55,337 bases of DNA from Saprospiraceae bacterium (GCA_025055285.1 JANWXM010000024.1:1-55337); one strand, 5' to 3'. Positions 27,198-36,537 are shown, numbered from the stretch's first letter. Translations and numbers: made by a program. Notes: generated by a model from the sequence alone, not told the origin.

Positions 27198-28784
27198 ATG
27201 GCAATTTATCAGCACGATTGGTCGGCTAAGTGGGCCGTGTATTTTCCCGAAAAGATCGCTTTCAAGGAGTTTGAGACCAACAGAACGCTTACCTACAGCC
27301 AGCTTAACCGCCTGGGCAACCGCACGGCGCATTTCTTGACTCGCCATTTTGGCCTCGAAAAGGGCGACCGAGTGGCTGTGCTGGCTGAAAATTGCTTGGA
27401 ATACATGTGCCTTTTTGCCGCGGCGCAAAAAGCAGGGTTTATCTTGGTGCCGCTCAACTATCGCCTCGCTCCTCCTGAGCTCGACTACATGCTTGCCCTG
27501 GCTGAGCCCAAGTTGGCTCTCGCGGAAAGCAAGTTTCAGCACCTGTTCGACGCTACAGTGGCCTTCCACACCCTGCCTCACCGCTGGTCGCTGGAGGCCC
27601 TTGCCCAGCTGCTTTCGGGCGAGGAGATGGCCGGCTTCGACCAACCTTTCCCGCCTGTGCCCATAGACGACGATGACCCTATTTTCATCCTCTTTACCTC
27701 GGGCACCACAGGGTTTCCCAAAGGCGCCCTGTATACACACGGCATGCTGTTTTGGAACAGCGTCAACACAGCGATGTCGCTAATCGTTAACACCGAAAGC
27801 CGCACCCTCAACGTCATGCCGCCTTTCCATACGGGCGGCTGGAACGTCTTGACCACGCCGTTTTGGCACCACGGCGGCTATACCTGTATGTTGAAAAAGT
27901 TTGACCCTGGCGTCGTCTTGCGACTGCTCGAAGCGGAAGCTTGCACCATTTTCATGGGCGTACCTACGATGCTGAAAATGTTGGCCGATCACCCTGATTT
28001 TGAGCGAGCAGACCTTTCTCAACTCTTCTACATCATTGTAGGCGGTGAGCCTATGCCTATCCCGCTCATTGAAAAATGGCACGCCAAGGGCGTGTTCATC
28101 CGCCAAGGCTACGGCATGACCGAAGTTGGGCCTAACCTCACCAGCCTGCACCAACGCGACGCCGTCCGCAAAAAAGGCAGTATCGGACGCCCTAACTTCT
28201 ACGTCGAAATCCGCATCGTGGACGAACACGGCAATGATTTGCCGCCTAATCAACCCGGCGAACTCCTGCTGCGCGGGCCCATGGTCACGCCTGGCTATTG
28301 GCGCAATCCAGAGGCGACGCGAAGTGCCTTCTTTTTTGGAGAGGATACCCGGTCTTCTGCCGATGCCGGCCTGCCCTCTACGCGAGGAGCGTGGTTCCGC
28401 ACAGGCGACCTCGTCAGGCAAGACGAAGAGGGCTATTTGTTCGTGGTAGACCGGCTAAAGAACATGTTCATTAGCGGCGGCGAAAACGTCTATCCCGCGG
28501 AGATAGAGCGTGTTTTGGTGCAACATCCCGCCGTTTCGGAAGCGGCCGTCGTCGGTGTGCCAGACGAACGATGGGGCGAGGTAGGAAAGGCCTTCGTAGT
28601 AGTGAAAGCTGGGCTCGCACAAGGTTTGGCAGCACTCGAACAGGCATTAGTTCAGTTTTGCGCCGATCGCCTAGCCAAATACAAAATACCTAAATATTTC
28701 GTTTTTCTAGATGCCCTGCCCAAGAACGACACTGGAAAGATCGACCGAAAGGCGTTGAAAGCGCTAGGTCCTCTGCGCACGTAG
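27198..28784 (+). CDS. AMP-forming acyl-CoA synthetase (fatty acid--CoA ligase family)
   Basis: 528 residues, full length for this family. Motifs: P-loop LFTSGTTGFPKGALYTHG (near residue 165), YGMTEVGPN (near 304), AWFRTGDLV (near 401), the hinge-linker region DRLKNMFISGGENVYPAEIE, and the C-terminal lysine motif LPKNDTGKIDRKAL. These activate a carboxylic acid with ATP to acyl-AMP and then transfer it to CoA or another thiol. The substrate is not evident; N-terminal features suit medium- or long-chain acids. It is in an operon with the KASIII-like gene upstream, so it may supply its acyl substrate. An insert (about residues 376-395) precedes the TGD motif. Confidence 0.9.
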   Translation: MAIYQHDWSAKWAVYFPEKIAFKEFETNRTLTYSQLNRLGNRTAHFLTRHFGLEKGDRVAVLAENCLEYMCLFAAAQKAGFILVPLNYRLAPPELDYMLALAEPKLALAESKFQHLFDATVAFHTLPHRWSLEALAQLLSGEEMAGFDQPFPPVPIDDDDPIFILFTSGTTGFPKGALYTHGMLFWNSVNTAMSLIVNTESRTLNVMPPFHTGGWNVLTTPFWHHGGYTCMLKKFDPGVVLRLLEAEACTIFMGVPTMLKMLADHPDFERADLSQLFYIIVGGEPMPIPLIEKWHAKGVFIRQGYGMTEVGPNLTSLHQRDAVRKKGSIGRPNFYVEIRIVDEHGNDLPPNQPGELLLRGPMVTPGYWRNPEATRSAFFFGEDTRSSADAGLPSTRGAWFRTGDLVRQDEEGYLFVVDRLKNMFISGGENVYPAEIERVLVQHPAVSEAAVVGVPDERWGEVGKAFVVVKAGLAQGLAALEQALVQFCADRLAKYKIPKYFVFLDALPKNDTGKIDRKALKALGPLRT

Positions 28785-28893
28785 TCGGCGCAGTTCGGGC
28801 ATTCTCTCCTCCCTAAAGACTCTCGCTGTTGCGATGCTCACCGGCTCCGCTCGCGAGCCTCGTGTGGCCGAACTCTCCTCCGACAATACTGCC

Positions 28894-31510
28894 GTTTCAA
28901 TTCCAACTGGTTCGATTACGAGCACATTTGGTGGGGTGGGACGTTCGAGCGCGATTTAGTTTCAATTCCAACTGGTTCGATTACGAGCATGATGACCGGC
29001 TCGACGTTCATCACGTAGTCGGGTTTCAATTCCAACTGGTTCGATTACGAGATAGGCGGCAAACAAAATGATACTAGAATATTTAGAGTTTCAATTCCAA
29101 CTGGTTCGATTACGAGGACGTTAAGCCTTTAGCCAGCGAATTAATTGTTTAGTTTCAATTCCAACTGGTTCGATTACGAGTCCGACCACTCGAACTTCCC
29201 TTCGCCAGTCGACCAGGTTTCAATTCCAACTGGTTCGATTACGAGCATTCAAGAATCCTTAGAACCTATTAACCCAAAACGTTTCAATTCCAACTGGTTC
29301 GATTACGAGCCCGGGCCGCCCAGGGTTATAGGCGGCAAAAAAATAGTTTCAATTCCAACTGGTTCGATTACGAGAAGCACGCATCATCAATAACAAAGGT
29401 GGCCACCTCGTTTCAATTCCAACTGGTTCGATTACGAGAGTTGCCGCTGAAGCTATGCGACGCCTTGACGAGTTGTTTCAATTCCAACTGGTTCGATTAC
29501 GAGTCAGGCGAGCATCCACCACCGCAAATCTGTCGCCAAGTTTCAATTCCAACTGGTTCGATTACGAGCGTTGCCCGGCTCCGGCACAAACGGCTCTCGG
29601 CGAGGTTTCAATTCCAACTGGTTCGATTACGAGCCATCGCCGGCTATTGTAAAAAGCCGCGTCTTCCGCGTTTCAATTCCAACTGGTTCGATTACGAGGC
29701 CAACAGAATTGCGTACCAGGAGGAAGTGATTCTTGTTTCAATTCCAACTGGTTCGATTACGAGAACTCTTCAATCGTAATGCGTCCGTCTTTGTGCGAGG
29801 TTTCAATTCCAACTGGTTCGATTACGAGCACCTCTCCATCGCAAGAACTGTTGACGCCAACGCTGTTTCAATTCCAACTGGTTCGATTACGAGCGAAACG
29901 AGCTTCCCAGCTATTCAATTTGCCCTCTGTTTCAATTCCAACTGGTTCGATTACGAGTGCTGCGCAGTGTAAGCGCAGCCGCGCGCGGTGCGGGTTTCAA
30001 TTCCAACTGGTTCGATTACGAGAAAGGGCCGCTGCCGGCGAAGTGTACATCACACTTGGTTTCAATTCCAACTGGTTCGATTACGAGGGACGGCATAGTG
30101 CGCGCTCGGCACACGCTTCAGGGTTTCAATTCCAACTGGTTCGATTACGAGCCGTAACTGTAACCAAAGGCACGACGCAGTTCACTAGTTTCAATTCCAA
30201 CTGGTTCGATTACGAGCACAAATAACTCTTCAACAGTGTGAGAAAGCCCTTTGTTTCAATTCCAACTGGTTCGATTACGAGCACAACGTCCGTCAGCGCG
30301 CAGGATGTCGTCCGGACGTTTCAATTCCAACTGGTTCGATTACGAGACTATTGGGTCCTCGAGCACAGCCCGAACCGCGGGTGTTTCAATTCCAACTGGT
30401 TCGATTACGAGTAATCCATCATGATATGTTCGATTTCTTCAAATTCAGTTTCAATTCCAACTGGTTCGATTACGAGCTCCACCCATGCGTTGCCCGTCGC
30501 TTTTAGCGACGTTTCAATTCCAACTGGTTCGATTACGAGTGCGCTCGCCTTCGTCGCCCATGTCCGTCATCCACTGTTTCAATTCCAACTGGTTCGATTA
30601 CGAGTCCCGTTTGTCGCGTTCAGGGACGCCACCGAGGCGAGTTTCAATTCCAACTGGTTCGATTACGAGGCATACGTGAAATGCTCGAAAATGCCTGCAA
30701 AGAAAGTTTCAATTCCAACTGGTTCGATTACGAGTCCCACCACGCCGCCGCAGCAGCAGCAGCGATAGCGGTTTCAATTCCAACTGGTTCGATTACGAGT
30801 AATCTCGTCGCTTGGGCTTAGTAAGTTGTTCGATGGTTTCAATTCCAACTGGTTCGATTACGAGCAGGCGCGCTAACGGAAGAATTATTCTTCTTGTATA
30901 GTTTCAATTCCAACTGGTTCGATTACGAGACAAGCGCTCGCCTTCGTCGCTGAGCGGTTGGCGAGTTTCAATTCCAACTGGTTCGATTACGAGTTAGTGG
31001 CGGAGCGCTGAAGGAAGCGTCTACAGCAGGTTTCAATTCCAACTGGTTCGATTACGAGCTTTTTACGAGAGCCTCTACGACATTCCCTTGCGCGGTTTCA
31101 ATTCCAACTGGTTCGATTACGAGCTTCGCCGGGCGGCGTAACCACTACCGCGCCAACGAGTTTCAATTCCAACTGGTTCGATTACGAGGCTAAACTGCGC
31201 CAATCCGCAGGCTTGTCGGTCATGTTTCAATTCCAACTGGTTCGATTACGAGGAGGCACAAGCGCCTCTTCGCACGTTTTTTGCCAGGTTTCAATTCCAA
31301 CTGGTTCGATTACGAGTTCTGCGCGACCTTCTGGCAAAAGAGTTAGCCGAGCGTTTCAATTCCAACTGGTTCGATTACGAGGCGCCAACGCCTTAGCCCG
31401 CGACATCTTTATGCTCGGTTTCAATTCCAACTGGTTCGATTACGAGCGCGTTAGTCCCGGTGTTTGTATGGCCTCAAGGCGGTTTCAATTCCAACTGGTT
31501 CGATTACGAG
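28894..31510 (-). CRISPR. CRISPR array, 41 identical 29-bp repeats, 40 spacers
   Basis: The plus-strand repeat starts GTTTCAATTCCAACTGG and ends TTCGATTACGAG (29 bp). I located 41 copies, first at 28894 and last at 31482, with no base change seen in any of them. Repeat period is 63-65 bp, so spacers are 34-36 nt. Read on the minus strand the repeat ends in ATTGAAAC, the usual 5' handle of I-B crRNAs. With the promoter between array and cas2 and the leftward cas genes, this gives leftward transcription with the right end leader-proximal. Translated repeats make apparent frames (FNSNWFDYE, FQFQLVRLR, SIPTGSIT) that are artefacts. Confidence 0.98.
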
Positions 31511-31636
31511 CCGTAAAAGGTCTAATGTATAATCGCGTGCCTATAGGCGGTTTGAATGCATGGTAGCTAGTGTGCAATGCGCGCTTTTTGTCGTCTATCG
31601 GAAGTAGTGCAAAAATAGTGGGGGGTCGACGACACG
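31511..31636 (-). promoter_or_regulatory. CRISPR leader
   Basis: This 126-bp stretch between the cas2 stop and the last plus-strand repeat is the inferred leader. It carries the array promoter and a repeat-like 3' end, TGCATTCAAAC on the minus strand (31560-31550), 39 bp from the first repeat. Transcription from the promoter would give a leader of roughly 95 nt before the first repeat. Confidence 0.7.
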
Positions 31637-31640
31637 TCAA
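31610..31640 (-). promoter_or_regulatory. promoter of the CRISPR array
   Basis: On the minus strand, TTG (31640-31638) is followed by 20 bases and then TATTTTTG (31617-31610), matching TTG-N19/20-TAnnTTTG. The -33 TTG overlaps the cas2 stop codon (31639-31637). It points toward the array. Confidence 0.65.
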
Positions 31641-31900
31641 AGAAAAGTATCCAAATTATTTTTATTTAGGCCGACGATCTGCTTTTCTAGCCATCGTTGG
31701 TCTCGGCTTTGGAAGACGATGAGGCTATCCTCCTGAGGATGGATAAGTTGTTTAGCCTCGTGGAGCAAATTTTTGAGTTGCACTTCAGAAATTTCACCCT
31801 CAAAGACGGAGTTTTGAACCCAATGAAGATAGCGCCGGCAAAGCTTCAGCATTTTGCCGACGCGTTTTTCGGATACGTCGTAAACCAAGATGACATACAT
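31637..31900 (-). CDS. cas2: CRISPR-associated endonuclease Cas2
   Basis: 87 residues, as usual for Cas2. It opens with the ferredoxin-fold first strand MYVILVYDVSEKRVGKM, with Asp8 at the position of the conserved active-site aspartate. HWVQNSVFEGEISEVQL is the typical second motif. Cas2 forms the structural core of the Cas1-Cas2 integrase that inserts new spacers at the leader end. It lies 19 bp after cas1 on the same strand, and its stop codon overlaps the -33 element of the array promoter. Confidence 0.97.
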   Translation of the reverse strand: MYVILVYDVSEKRVGKMLKLCRRYLHWVQNSVFEGEISEVQLKNLLHEAKQLIHPQEDSLIVFQSRDQRWLEKQIVGLNKNNLDTFL

Positions 31901-31919
31901 AGGGTTAACACGCGTTATT

Positions 31920-32927
31920 TTACCACCACATTTTGAATGGTTTGTAGGCGGGTGCGGCCTTTAGGATATATTTTAGGATTTTGTAACACTCCAAGCGCAG
32001 CAGGTATTGATACGAGACCTTTTTGCGCAGCACGCGGTGATGGATGGTTTCCTTTAGGCGCTCGTCGAAGGCCCGCAAGAAGATTTCGCGTCCAGTTTTG
32101 TTGAGCAGGCAGCCGTTAAGGCTGCGCTCGAAGTGTTTAGGCTGGATTTCGCGCTTGTTTACCAGGGCAAAGATTGTCCGGTCAACTAAAATGGGCTTGA
32201 AGACCTCAGCGATATCGAGCGCCAAGGAATAGCGCCGGGCTCCGGGTTCGTGGAGGAAACTAATTGTCGGGTTTAGTTGAGTGTGATACAGGGCATCAAG
32301 TGCGCGGGTATAGCAGAGCATGTTGCCCAAGGAGGTCATGGCATTGAGTTCGTTGGCGGGAGGCTGCTTTGTTCGCCCATCCATGGCGAAACCTTCCACA
32401 ATGTGGTTGAAGGCATCGTAGTAGGTTTGCCGGCAGTTGCCCTCTAGGCCCATTAACTCGGCCACGGTAGTTGCCGCGTCAATCTTCTTCCGATAGCTGT
32501 CGATGGCCTCTATGTATGCCTCCAGCGGCCGGCCACGCCCGGCGTAATAACTCAAGTTTCGAAGCATATTCGCTACGGCGCCCTCTACAAAGCCGCGCGC
32601 TAAATGCATGCGGACGGTAGGGTCCAAGTAAGCCCGAGTCTGTTCTATGTGCACCTTTCCTGCCAGAAGATATTCTCTCGGTTGAAAGGATCCTGTATAG
32701 TGCTCGTAATAGTCGAAAAAGTGGACGCTCACGCCGTGCTTGCCTAAAAAATTAAACAGAGCGCTGTTCGCATCCACGGAGCCGAAGATGTAAAGGCTTT
32801 CAATGCCCTCGATGGGAAGGTATTTTGAAGGCATCTCCTCGCCTCGTTCGTTTCGCGGCGTGAGACAAAGGGTATTGTCCTTTCGTTCCATTCGACCTGG
32901 ATTGAAGAGGTAGTAAGTTTTCTTCAT
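31920..32927 (-). CDS. cas1: CRISPR-associated endonuclease Cas1
   Basis: 335 residues. The catalytic domain shows LEGNCRQTYYDAF (Glu162), SFLHEPGARRYSLALDIAE (His226, Asp238, Glu241) and the C-terminal KPILVDR segment. Cas1 is the integrase that joins prespacers into the array. A candidate promoter lies directly upstream (32936-32966). Unlike the tight spacing elsewhere in the locus, 454 bp separate this gene from cas4, so cas1-cas2 may be transcribed independently. Confidence 0.97.
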   Translation of the reverse strand: MKKTYYLFNPGRMERKDNTLCLTPRNERGEEMPSKYLPIEGIESLYIFGSVDANSALFNFLGKHGVSVHFFDYYEHYTGSFQPREYLLAGKVHIEQTRAYLDPTVRMHLARGFVEGAVANMLRNLSYYAGRGRPLEAYIEAIDSYRKKIDAATTVAELMGLEGNCRQTYYDAFNHIVEGFAMDGRTKQPPANELNAMTSLGNMLCYTRALDALYHTQLNPTISFLHEPGARRYSLALDIAEVFKPILVDRTIFALVNKREIQPKHFERSLNGCLLNKTGREIFLRAFDERLKETIHHRVLRKKVSYQYLLRLECYKILKYILKAAPAYKPFKMWW

Positions 32928-33381
32928 AGTATACTGAAAATTAGGAATTTATAAAAGAATGTTCAACCTCACTTGGGTTTGGAGCCGTTAAATTTGCATC
33001 GACGATCGCTGAATTGCTCTCGTGCTGCTAGTCTTTTGAGGGCTCTCTCGCTTCGGCCCATTGCAATAAAGGCCATGGCGAGAATAGGAACGCTAGTGAG
33101 CTTGCAAGTGTGCTCGCGGGCAAGCCCCCGCCTTCAGACCTACGAGGGCTACGACCTTCCCGCGGGATGCAGGGCGCGCACTTGCGTTTTTCAAAGATTG
33201 TAGTTTTTCCACCGCGTCTCAGTTACTTCTGTTCGCCCAGCACAGAAGGTAAGCGCACTGCAAAGGCCTCTACCTCCTCTGATGCTCCGCTGAACGCCGA
33301 CTTTCTGCGCTAAAGCGTCGTCGCACACTGCGCCAAGATGAACGCACCGATCTTCCTCTCATCCTGTACGCTGCCGCCCGC
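32928..33381. other. 454-bp structured gap between cas4 and cas1
   Basis: No gene is evident; short plus-strand frames (32973-33203, 33110-33313) have no protein-like character. An inverted repeat GCAAGTGTGC (33104-33113) pairs with GCGCACTTGC (33176-33185), and a second hairpin GCGGG/CCCGC (33116-33120 and 33127-33131) and the palindrome TCCCGCGGGA (33158-33167) lie inside. On the plus strand it is followed by GTTTTTC. It could be an antisense RNA or terminator, or a decayed insertion. Confidence 0.4.
32936..32966 (-). promoter_or_regulatory. candidate promoter of cas1-cas2
   Basis: TTG (32966-32964), 20 bases, then TAATTTTC (32943-32936), one base off TAnnTTTG. It would start transcription only a few bases before the cas1 ATG at 32927, giving an almost leaderless mRNA. 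Confidence 0.4.
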
Positions 33382-33933
33382 TTATTGCCCAACGGTATTC
33401 TCTACTTGAGGCACGGCAGCCTGCAGAGGCTCTTCATCGGCGTAGCAAAAGTCGAAGTAGGCGCATTGTTTGCAGAAGGGCTCCTGGATAGCAGCCGGAC
33501 AACTGGGAGACGACACAATCTGCTCAATTTCAGCCAGCCATCTTGGAATAGCTTGGCGGTCTTCGTCGGTCAGGTCTACTCGATGTGTAAGGCGTTGTTT
33601 AGGGTATTCTAGAATGCCGTAGTGCACTGGGATGCCGTGCTTTTCCAATAGGTACATATAATACTTGATCTGGGCGATATGGGCAGGCTCCATCTTGTTG
33701 GAGCGCTTGGTTTCGTGTACAACGCCCTCCGCGGCGTCGTAAAAATCTATCTTTACACACTCAATTTCCAGTTGCACATAGCGGTCGGCTCGTCGTTCGT
33801 AAGTAGACTCGCTGATGAATCGGCCATCAGCGACGAGTTCAGAGGTCTGTTCGAAGTTGATATGGTGGGTAAACAACCACAATTTTCTGGGGCAGACGAT
33901 GTAATAGGCTACTTGAGTTCCCGTAATGGACAT
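33382..33933 (-). CDS. cas4: CRISPR-associated exonuclease Cas4
   Basis: 183 residues from the ATG at 33933 (MSITGTQVAYYIVCPRKLWL); the frame extends to 33981, but that extension lacks family similarity. The RecB-like nuclease core is seen in Asp63, HETKR (Glu74, Lys76) and QIKYYMYLL (Gln88, Tyr91). The iron-sulfur cluster cysteines are Cys14 and the C-terminal CKQCAYFDFC set (Cys154, Cys157, Cys163). Cas4 trims prespacers and helps choose those with the right PAM for Cas1-Cas2. It follows cas7 by 76 bp; a large gap separates it from cas1. Confidence 0.95.
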   Translation of the reverse strand: MSITGTQVAYYIVCPRKLWLFTHHINFEQTSELVADGRFISESTYERRADRYVQLEIECVKIDFYDAAEGVVHETKRSNKMEPAHIAQIKYYMYLLEKHGIPVHYGILEYPKQRLTHRVDLTDEDRQAIPRWLAEIEQIVSSPSCPAAIQEPFCKQCAYFDFCYADEEPLQAAVPQVENTVGQ

Positions 33934-34009
33934 GGGGAAAGACTTTAATGAAGGGTAGACAGAAAGGAGGGAGAGGGCCAACCTAGGGCCTCTACTCCCT
34001 CCTTACACA

Positions 34010-35095
34010 TTAGTGCTGATTTTCATAGTCGAAGGCGCGCAACTGCTCCACGAGGTATTGCTCTGCCCGCTCAATGGCGTCAATCGACCCTTTCGCCCCG
34101 GCAATGTACCCGGCACAGGCCGGGGTGACAAAAAGCTTTGCCTTGGCGTTTTCGTCCAGTATGGGTATTGCTCCAGGTTGATCGCCCATGTCTTCGCTCA
34201 GTTCGCCGCGAATGGCAAAAGCTACCTGGTTCGCATTGTTGCTGATAGCGATAGCTAGGGTTTCCATCAAGCTAAACGTCCGCGACTGATTGGAGGTGAT
34301 GCGCCAATTGAGCAACGCATGAGCCAGGGCAGGAATAAGCTGCTCGCGGCGCTCTCGAGGACAAATCAAACACGGGCCAAAGGCGTTGCGGCCCTCAAGC
34401 CAGCCGGCCTGGCGGAGCTTTTCCTCAGTTTTGAGGGTAAGTTCGGGCTCTAATCGGTTCAGAGACACGCAAAACAACGTACGCAAATCGATGGCTACGT
34501 CGTAAACGAAAAGCCCTGAGGCACGCGTTAAGCCTGAAATCCAGTTGCGCAAGGGCAGGTTTCTGTTATTGGAGATAAGCCACTCTTCTAATTCCTCTTT
34601 CGTAAGCTCAACTCTCTTACCACCTTCCATGCGACTTACTCGAATAATGTGTTGCTCAGGATGAGCACTTCGGTCGAAAGTTGCATCTTCTGACACGGTT
34701 TCTAATCCTCCCAGCCGAGGATGAAGCGGACGCATGGCAGAGATGGACAATGGGCTTCGCCGCTTGATGACGTATTCTCCCGTTTCTGCTTTCATGTATC
34801 CGCCCAAAAGTTGGTCGGCATATGTAGGGTCACAAGGCGAATGAGGTTCCTTCTGTTGAGCTTTATTTTCCTTGGAAATTTCCCAATTGAAGGTGATTGG
34901 AGCGTGTGGCTCTCCAAGGAGGCTAGTCAATTCCTCCATGATGCTTCTTTTGACCTGCTGACCGCTAGAATACGCCATTCTTGTGCCGAACTGCGGGTCG
35001 TAATAAAACTTTTGCCCGTTTTGAACAGCAAATACTGTGTGTTCGGCGTGGCGCAAGGCGCGCAAATAAATGTAAGGAGAGAAGTGATTTTTCAT
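34010..35095 (-). CDS. cas7: Cas7-family backbone protein of the type I effector
   Basis: 361 residues, longer than a typical Cst2/DevR Cas7 of about 300. The N-terminus (YIYLRALRHAEHTVFAVQNG, FGTRMAYSSGQQVKRSIMEE) and the core DVAIDLRTLFCVSLNRL resemble the RAMP fold of Cas7 proteins of subtype I-B. Cas7 subunits coat the crRNA along its spacer. The assignment rests largely on position between cas8 and cas4 and these motifs. An internal insertion (around residues 70-115) is polar and may be a lineage-specific thumb region. Confidence 0.8.
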   Translation of the reverse strand: MKNHFSPYIYLRALRHAEHTVFAVQNGQKFYYDPQFGTRMAYSSGQQVKRSIMEELTSLLGEPHAPITFNWEISKENKAQQKEPHSPCDPTYADQLLGGYMKAETGEYVIKRRSPLSISAMRPLHPRLGGLETVSEDATFDRSAHPEQHIIRVSRMEGGKRVELTKEELEEWLISNNRNLPLRNWISGLTRASGLFVYDVAIDLRTLFCVSLNRLEPELTLKTEEKLRQAGWLEGRNAFGPCLICPRERREQLIPALAHALLNWRITSNQSRTFSLMETLAIAISNNANQVAFAIRGELSEDMGDQPGAIPILDENAKAKLFVTPACAGYIAGAKGSIDAIERAEQYLVEQLRAFDYENQH

Positions 35096-35127
35096 TTTTC
35101 AAAACATTTTAATTTTAGTGAGTTATT

Positions 35128-36537
35128 TCAATTTGAAAAAGCTTTGTAATAAGCATACTCAAAACGCAAGAGCGCAATAAACAGAGGAAAGTGATCAGTG
35201 GGCATCCCTACGGCTTCGTGAACAACTGATCGGATCTTAGTCAGTTTTTCTTTCGAAAAATCAGGAATGCGGGCTGCTTGCTCGACCACTTCGCTTAGCC
35301 GATCTGCAAATACCCTCAAATTAGTGGACGTACGCACCTGTTCGGAAAGGCGTTCATCCTTCGTCTTGCCGCGATCTCCCCCAGCTTGCTCAAACTGAAG
35401 GAGAATTTCCGCCAAATCTTTGGCTAAGTCTAAAACTTCTTTTCTGTTGATCATAGCGCAAATCCAAAGTTTATAAAGATTGAATCGGTTATAGTCCTCC
35501 TTTTTGGACAGATTGAAATTCTTGCACTTATCATCTTTTTTGGGTATATAGTCGCGGAGACTGTCGGGCTCAATAGCTCTAAGACCGATAGCTCCTAACC
35601 TTTGACAAGCTGTACTGAAGGAAAAATAGGGCTCTAGTGCCTCGATTTCTTCATTCGTGAGACCAGCCTGTTTTCGGTCTACGAAAAGCTGGTCGCGCAA
35701 CTCGTACATGCGGTATACCTCTGGCAGGTAAAAGTTTATGAAACCAAGGGTAGTGTTGGTCTGAGAAAGATTATACGCATATACGGTCATGACTCGATTG
35801 GGGAAATTTCGACACAAGGTCAGCAGTAACTTCGTCCACTGAATAGTGGGTATTGCCCAGTATACCTCGCCTGTTTTAGGGTTTACTTTTCTTTCAGGTT
35901 CAATTTTAAAGTCATTTTCATCTCCGCCATTCAACCGATGGGCTAACCACTGTCCATTCCAGGTCTCTATCTGACAGCCTTTCAAATGGGGAGTCTGCTC
36001 GAGGGTCTTTCGATAAACCTTCCAGCCTTCAAATGCCTTCCAAAGTAATTCCGCCTCGCTGAATAACCAACATAGGCCTCCGATAATACCTACGGCTAGC
36101 CCTTGACCAATCCAGGAGGCGTACATCTCTTCCTTACTAACTGGCATGGGACTGAATTTGGCCGTCAATGGAGATAGTAACATTTCTGATGAATCCTCCG
36201 AAGAGGGCTTCGTCGGCATATTGGTTAGCTGCCCAGAAGTCGTCTCGGTGATCTCTCTTGCGGCATACCCTACATAAATACCCCCGTGTGGGACATCGGT
36301 TTCTATTCTCTCATGAAGTTTTAATCGGCGTACTTCTGCTTCTGGAAGCCCTGTTTCCATGTCCTTCTTAGAAGGACGCTGGAAGAAGGGCGAGTTATGC
36401 ACGTGCAAAAAGTGTCGCTCATCGTTGAAGAAAACCGGAAACATTACCTCATCGAAGAATTCGCGCGCGGTTAGGTTTTTGCCCATGCGCTCGTTCCAGA
36501 GGGCGAGGAACTTCTTGCCTATGAAACTGGTATACAT
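35128..36537 (-). CDS. Cas8-type large subunit of the type I effector
   Basis: 469 residues, within the range of I-B Cas8 proteins (Cst1/Cas8b group). No zinc-finger cysteine pairs are visible. The N-terminus MYTSFIGKKFLALWNERMGK and the segment SWIGQGLAVGIIGGLCWLFS stand out. Cas8 recognises the PAM and contacts the 5' handle; these proteins diverge quickly, so identity is inferred mainly from location between cas3 and cas7 and from size. It could belong to a Cas8 variant not covered by standard models. It begins 17 bp after cas3. Confidence 0.7.
   Translation of the reverse strand: MYTSFIGKKFLALWNERMGKNLTAREFFDEVMFPVFFNDERHFLHVHNSPFFQRPSKKDMETGLPEAEVRRLKLHERIETDVPHGGIYVGYAAREITETTSGQLTNMPTKPSSEDSSEMLLSPLTAKFSPMPVSKEEMYASWIGQGLAVGIIGGLCWLFSEAELLWKAFEGWKVYRKTLEQTPHLKGCQIETWNGQWLAHRLNGGDENDFKIEPERKVNPKTGEVYWAIPTIQWTKLLLTLCRNFPNRVMTVYAYNLSQTNTTLGFINFYLPEVYRMYELRDQLFVDRKQAGLTNEEIEALEPYFSFSTACQRLGAIGLRAIEPDSLRDYIPKKDDKCKNFNLSKKEDYNRFNLYKLWICAMINRKEVLDLAKDLAEILLQFEQAGGDRGKTKDERLSEQVRTSTNLRVFADRLSEVVEQAARIPDFSKEKLTKIRSVVHEAVGMPTDHFPLFIALLRFEYAYYKAFSN

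Noticed and set aside
31550-31560. Possible additional degenerate repeat to the right of the array
   Set aside because: Only the final bases resemble the repeat (about 8 of 13), and it lies at the leader end where decayed repeats are not expected; treated as part of the leader.
28829-31566. Many short plus-strand reading frames across the CRISPR array
   Set aside because: They consist of repeated FNSNWFDYE, FQFQLVRLR and SIPTGSIT translations of the repeat and unrelated spacer residues.
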